From: Brachyhypopomus gauderio
Taxonomy: Eukaryota > Chordata > Actinopteri > Gymnotiformes > Hypopomidae
Length of the DNA stretch: 64,000 nucleotides
Assembly: GCF_052324685.1 (NCBI RefSeq)
Contig: NC_135219.1
Location: 23,871,316 to 23,935,315 of the forward strand
Direction of reading: 5' to 3'
Positions 60,118 to 64,000 of the stretch are shown here, piece by piece (positions within the stretch are counted from its first letter, which is position 1; every line of letters begins with the position of its first letter). Under the pieces are notes generated by a model that worked only from the letters and a program-made list of their open reading frames with translations, did not search any database and had not been told where the DNA came from. Both the position numbers and the translations under genes were made by a program.

Positions 60118-60242
60118 GTTGTGTGTTTGTAACAGCACCACTAACCGTGTGTGAGTGTGTTTACCGCGGGTCTGATATCAGCACCAACACTCTTATAACC
60201 AACATGGGCTTTCCGCCATCACCGTCCACACGACGCACGTCG

Positions 60243-60322
60243 GACGTAACGTCTGTACGTAACGTCAGTACGTAAATCTGTACGTAACTGTACGTAACTC
60301 TGTACGTAACTCTATACGTAAC
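60243..60322. repeat. Array of ACGTAA motifs
   Basis: Seven ACGTAA motifs spaced about 9-14 bp (most in a ctgtacgtaact context), each close to CRE or bZIP half-sites. The array lies 126-205 bp upstream of the crnkl1 ATG and 290-370 bp upstream of the cfap61 ATG. Confidence 0.8.
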
Positions 60323-60351
60323 CTTTCACCCTGAAAACGTCATGACGTTAG

Positions 60352-60365
60352 ATAACCATGGTAAC
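60352..60365 (+). promoter_or_regulatory. cfap61: RFX X-box-like site
   Basis: ATAACCATGGTAAC matches the X-box GTNRCC-N2-RGYAAC with one mismatch at the first base. RFX factors bind X-boxes upstream of ciliary genes. The site lies about 250 bp upstream of the cfap61 ATG. Confidence 0.6.
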
Positions 60366-60611
60366 AAACGCTCGTTGCCGGTCTCAATGCCTTATGTCTA
60401 TGTAACCGAGATGGTTTGGTTGTAGATTTTAAGTTTTCTTTCTTCAAACACCTTGATAAACACCACGTTAGAGGTATTATTTATTTTTCACAACCTAATT
60501 CATTAATAGCTATGTCACTGAACAACCAGGAGTTTATGTGAATATAAATGGAGTTTATTTTAGTCTGTGCTGGAGTTTCGTGTGAGTTTGATCTTGTATT
60601 TCTAGGAGAAC

Positions 60612-62652
60612 ATGAGGACCATAACATCTTCCACAGGCACAGTTGAACCTGTCATCATCAGACGCACGGAGTCTTCTGATGCCCAGGAGATCACCAAGCT
60701 GATCAGTCCAGCGTCCGTAGCTGTGTTTGGAAGAGTGAATGTGATCTACGTTTTGTGAGCAGGGTTTTTTTTATTATTATTCATACATACATCCATAATT
60801 ATATTTATGTGTTGTTGAAATTACACATTCCTTTTCACATTTTATTTATTCTTTCACAGAGAGAAGGCCAATTTGGCAGTGACTTTAAGCACAGTAAAGA
60901 AACAAGTTCTGGCTCACGCTGCTTTCTTGGACTACCCAATTGGTGACCCGATGGAGCAAATGTCATGGCAGCAGTTACTGCGAACTTACTTCAACGGCAC
61001 AACATTCACAGTAGGCTGAAGCAGTACTGCCTGCTTAAACAGTGACATGCCTTATGTAATTTAATAAGGATGACATACTCGGCCGTGATATCGCATACTT
61101 GATATTTGATCTTTTCCTCATGTCTTTATCCCCTTAGCCTTTAAACACCCTTTTCTTGCATCTGTTTGTGGCCCAGACCAGCTTTTCGACCGCGAGCGCT
61201 AAAGAAATTATGAGGTAACACAAGAATGTCTATCAATTTACATTTCTGGAGATGTTTTATGTTGAAAAAATATTCGGCATTGCAGCATTGTGAGATTTGT
61301 TTAGTCTATCATGTTTTAGACAATGATTTGCTGGAATCAATGATTTGCTGGAATAAGACAGACTTCTCTATAGTCATCCAGTTAGTCTGAGTTTAAATCT
61401 CATTTGAGACTGCAAGAATTACATTTCCACTCCGTTGATCCTTCCTGTTTCCATTCATTGTCTTTCCATTGAATTCTACAATCTGATAAGGTTAGATTGC
61501 ACATTGGGAGGTTAAATGTTATGAAGGGTTTACGCAAAACAGACCTAAATTATAATCTTTTCCATCTTCTTCAATGCAACCAGAACGGTTTTTAATGCTA
61601 TCACGGAGCTGGAGTACATCTGCCTGGTTACTCCATACAGCAGTTGCCTTGGTAAGTGACCCAGGCTGCGCTCGGGCATACATTTAGGCTGTTGTTTTTC
61701 TTAACTGCACATTGTATGCTGTTAGGACAGACCAAAGCTTTCTCTCAATTGCATTTTCCCCCATAGAGTCAGCTCTCATGGGCGTCTTTGAACCGATGCC
61801 TTGTGTTAAGGAGGGGGTCCAGTGTGCTGTGTTTGTGTGCCACAGACACCACCACTGCCCGAGACTTCACGTACGCAAGGCCAGGTCTCTGACTGTCTCC
61901 AATAGCTCTTACAGTGCTCTCGAGTTTGACAAAGCACAAAATGCAAATAAGTCACATTCTTGAAGGAGAATGTTGGTGTCCTTCAGAGTGGAAGACTACG
62001 ATGACCTCACTCACGTTCTGGCTGAGCGGGGCGTGGCCCTGGAGGCCTCCCGTGGCCCATACTTCCTGGCAGAACTCATCCAGGCTCAGGACGAGACCAA
62101 TCACGTGGCCGTCTGCGAGGTTAGCAGCCCCGCCCACATCGGACCACGCGCGCTCACACGCAGTGATTTGCACGGACAAAGCACAGTCTGGGTTGTATCT
62201 GAATCTTCCGCCGTAAATCACCATAAAACCACAAATGCACTTACCAATTGCACAGCAGTAGATGCACAGAGGCCTTTTTTTCCCGCCAAATTGAAGCAAG
62301 ACCATGGCAGGGGGCCCTCCCCAAGGACTCCGCCATGACACATCCACCCCTCCCTCTCCGTCGCTCACGCTGACATGTGTTCATAGCAGCATATGGCAAA
62401 CGAGCGCTAGCGCCTAGCCAGGGCATGCTCACACTCGGCACACTGTGTCCAGACATCTGTAGCACTTCACTCTGTCTTTTCTCCTGGTTCAGCCTTCAGC
62501 TCTCACTCCAAATTACATTACCCAGGAGTGTTGTGACTGAAGAGAACGTCATGAATTATTACAGAGCTTTTTGTTTGCCTTCACACCAAGGGTTTTAATA
62601 TTTTATTGTCTCTCAAAAGCCATTTATATAACTCATTTGTCTCCGAATTTTA

Positions 62653-62704
<52 letters not shown>

Positions 62705-63963
62705 TCTGCTATGTGTTCCTTTGTTCAGAATGAGGGTCGTGTTGTTGGTTTAATCAGCATCAGTGGTGATGTCGACCTGAAGCTGCTGGCCCGATGTTTC
62801 GAGCTCGGCCCGTTCGACGGCCTGCGTAAGGCGAGCCCAGCTGGCCCGCCCCAGCGTCCAGGCCCGTCAGAGCTGGGCCAGATCCCCCAGGAACCTCACA
62901 CCACTTCCCAGAGCATCTCCCAGTCCCAGGCTGAGATCACAGAGGTGAGCGTGCTGAGTGGAGTTGGCCTATGGGCCTTTGTTGTGGGTATTGTCTGTTT
63001 GCCGCGCGGTGAGTGCTTTGCGGTTCCTTCAGCGTTTTAGCCACTTTGATTGCACCAGCTCTGATCTCTCAGGTATTAGAGAGTCCTGAATCAGATGGTT
63101 CTAAAGAGGCCTCAGAGAGCAACGAGAACATCTCAAGAGCGCGCTGTGACACGTCTGAGGTCGGAGACAAATGAAAAAAAGAAAAAAAAAACCTCCCAAA
63201 TTATTTTCAGTTGCTTTTTGTTGAAGGACCTTCACTCTGCTTTTGATCTAGAGTCCTGTATCGAACCTCCGTGGCCTTTCTGTGTGCTTCCTCATCAGGC
63301 AGGGTCCAGTGGAGCGTGTGGAAAAGAGTTCACAGACTCCAGTGCGGGCTCACAACCAGAAGAGCCCCCCAACGCCTTCTGCGTCCAGCTCTTTGTCATT
63401 GACAAGAGGTTGGAAATGAGGTGAGTTCAGTGTAAGGGCAGAGAGTCTCTGCCGGCTTGTACACCGGCCCACCACCTCCCTCCTGCAGCCAAGAACATCT
63501 ATAGCCTCTGAAGAAAAAAAAAAGATTTAATGAGTATTTTCACTGGCAAAGTAGAGTATGTGGAAAACACCCTCTGCTTACCTCTGCTGGCTGGGAACCA
63601 GTAGCTTTTGGTTAAGAGCTGCAGTGGAGAATGGAGGAAAAGTGATTGCTAGCTGTCTCCTGCTGGGTGGAGCTTTCTGCCGCCTTACTACCCAGCTGTT
63701 GTGGAATATGGAATCGGTTCCCTCCCTGCAGAGAGTGAGCATGTAATTAATGAGCAGAATGCTTAAAGTGACAGCAAAATGAGAAGAGAGTTGAATGGAG
63801 ACAGATTGGTTGGCCGTGGACATCGCCGTTAGCATCCAATATGGCTGGTTTTGACTCCGCTCTCAACAAAGGGGTAAAACTTTCCGCCCACAATGTCCCC
63901 CCCCCCCCATTTTCCCCTCACAGATCAGTGGATTTCCTGCCTTATGCCTTTAAAGTTTTCCCG
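60612..63963 (+). CDS. cfap61: Cilia and flagella associated protein 61, N-terminal part
   Basis: CFAP61 is a component of the calmodulin- and spoke-associated complex at the base of radial spokes in motile cilia and sperm flagella. Exons: 60612-60754, 60860-61010, 61138-61214, 61584-61651, 61767-61884, 61987-62119, 62729-62944, 63073-63159, 63299-63420, 63924-63963. All junctions keep frame and total 385 codons; human CFAP61 has over 1200 residues, so the gene continues past the right edge. Diagnostic stretches: RRTESSDAQEI near residue 18, VIYVLEKANLAVTL, AFLDYP, FVCHRHHHCPRLHVRKAR, PYFLAELIQAQDETNHVAVCE, and SGDVDLKLLARCFELGPFDGL. Residues encoded by exons 7-9 are low in conservation and Ser/Pro/Glu rich. 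Confidence 0.95.
62650..62702. repeat. (AT)n microsatellite in cfap61 intron 6
   Basis: About 22 TA/AT units ending roughly 25 bp before the exon 7 acceptor. Confidence 0.95.
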
Positions 63964-64000
63964 GTGAGTGTGCTTGTCTTTTCTGATGCTTTCCTTGGAT

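Larger units (their letters stand above)
60118..60611. promoter_or_regulatory. Divergent promoter region of crnkl1 and cfap61
   Basis: The ATGs of crnkl1 (60117, minus) and cfap61 (60612, plus) are 494 bp apart and face outward. The interval holds an ACGTAA-motif array (60243-60322), the palindrome AACGTCATGACGTT (60336-60349) with CRE-like halves, and an X-box-like site (60352-60365). A housekeeping gene and a ciliary gene therefore appear to share one regulatory block. Confidence 0.65.

Overview
This window is teleost fish nuclear DNA. It carries split vertebrate genes, very many microsatellites and minisatellites, and fish-type transposable elements (an L2-like LINE, hAT and Tc1-like DNA transposons, and LTR elements whose LTRs begin TGTCACG). 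I cannot name the species. The right half carries four protein-coding genes, which I rebuilt exon by exon with intron phases checked: a CD109-like thioester protein (cd109, minus, 31404-52780, 32 exons), the NatB catalytic subunit naa20 (plus, 53187-54566, 6 exons, complete, 178 aa), the splicing factor crnkl1 (minus, 54953-60117, 14 exons, complete, 772 aa), and the start of cfap61 (plus, 60612 to beyond the right edge, 10 exons, 385 codons). The order naa20-crnkl1-cfap61 is a conserved vertebrate block. cd109 beside it differs from human, where CD109 is on another chromosome.

Layout. Positions 1-31.4 kb hold no gene I can support. They contain minisatellites (13, 14, 29, 22 and about 36 bp units), a young non-autonomous LTR element with 296-bp LTRs and a perfect 5-bp target duplication (5592-7565), a 1-kb hAT element with an 8-bp target duplication and an internal foldback (11472-12500), degenerate interspersed repeats, and a 5'-truncated L2-like LINE (about 28.6-31.08 kb) whose reverse transcriptase frame is broken by an 84-bp insertion. 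Positions 31.4-52.8 kb are cd109, whose introns are packed with simple-sequence arrays, some of which directly supply splice signals. cd109 and naa20 diverge from a shared region of about 400 bp. naa20 and crnkl1 converge tail to tail. crnkl1 and cfap61 diverge from a shared region of about 500 bp.

Function. naa20 (N-terminal acetylation) and crnkl1 (spliceosome NineTeen complex) are housekeeping genes. cfap61 is a motile-cilium radial-spoke gene. cd109 encodes a predicted GPI-anchored alpha-2-macroglobulin-family protein with an intact PYGCGEQ thioester.

Most notable points: crnkl1 intron 5 is an AT-AC intron with textbook U12 signals; naa20 intron 2 is a U12-type GT-AG intron almost wholly filled by microsatellite; the crnkl1/cfap61 promoter region holds an ACGTAA-motif array and a ciliary X-box-like site; and several cd109 exons are bounded directly by tandem repeats, including one exon with minisatellite against its acceptor and a GC donor running into a CA array.
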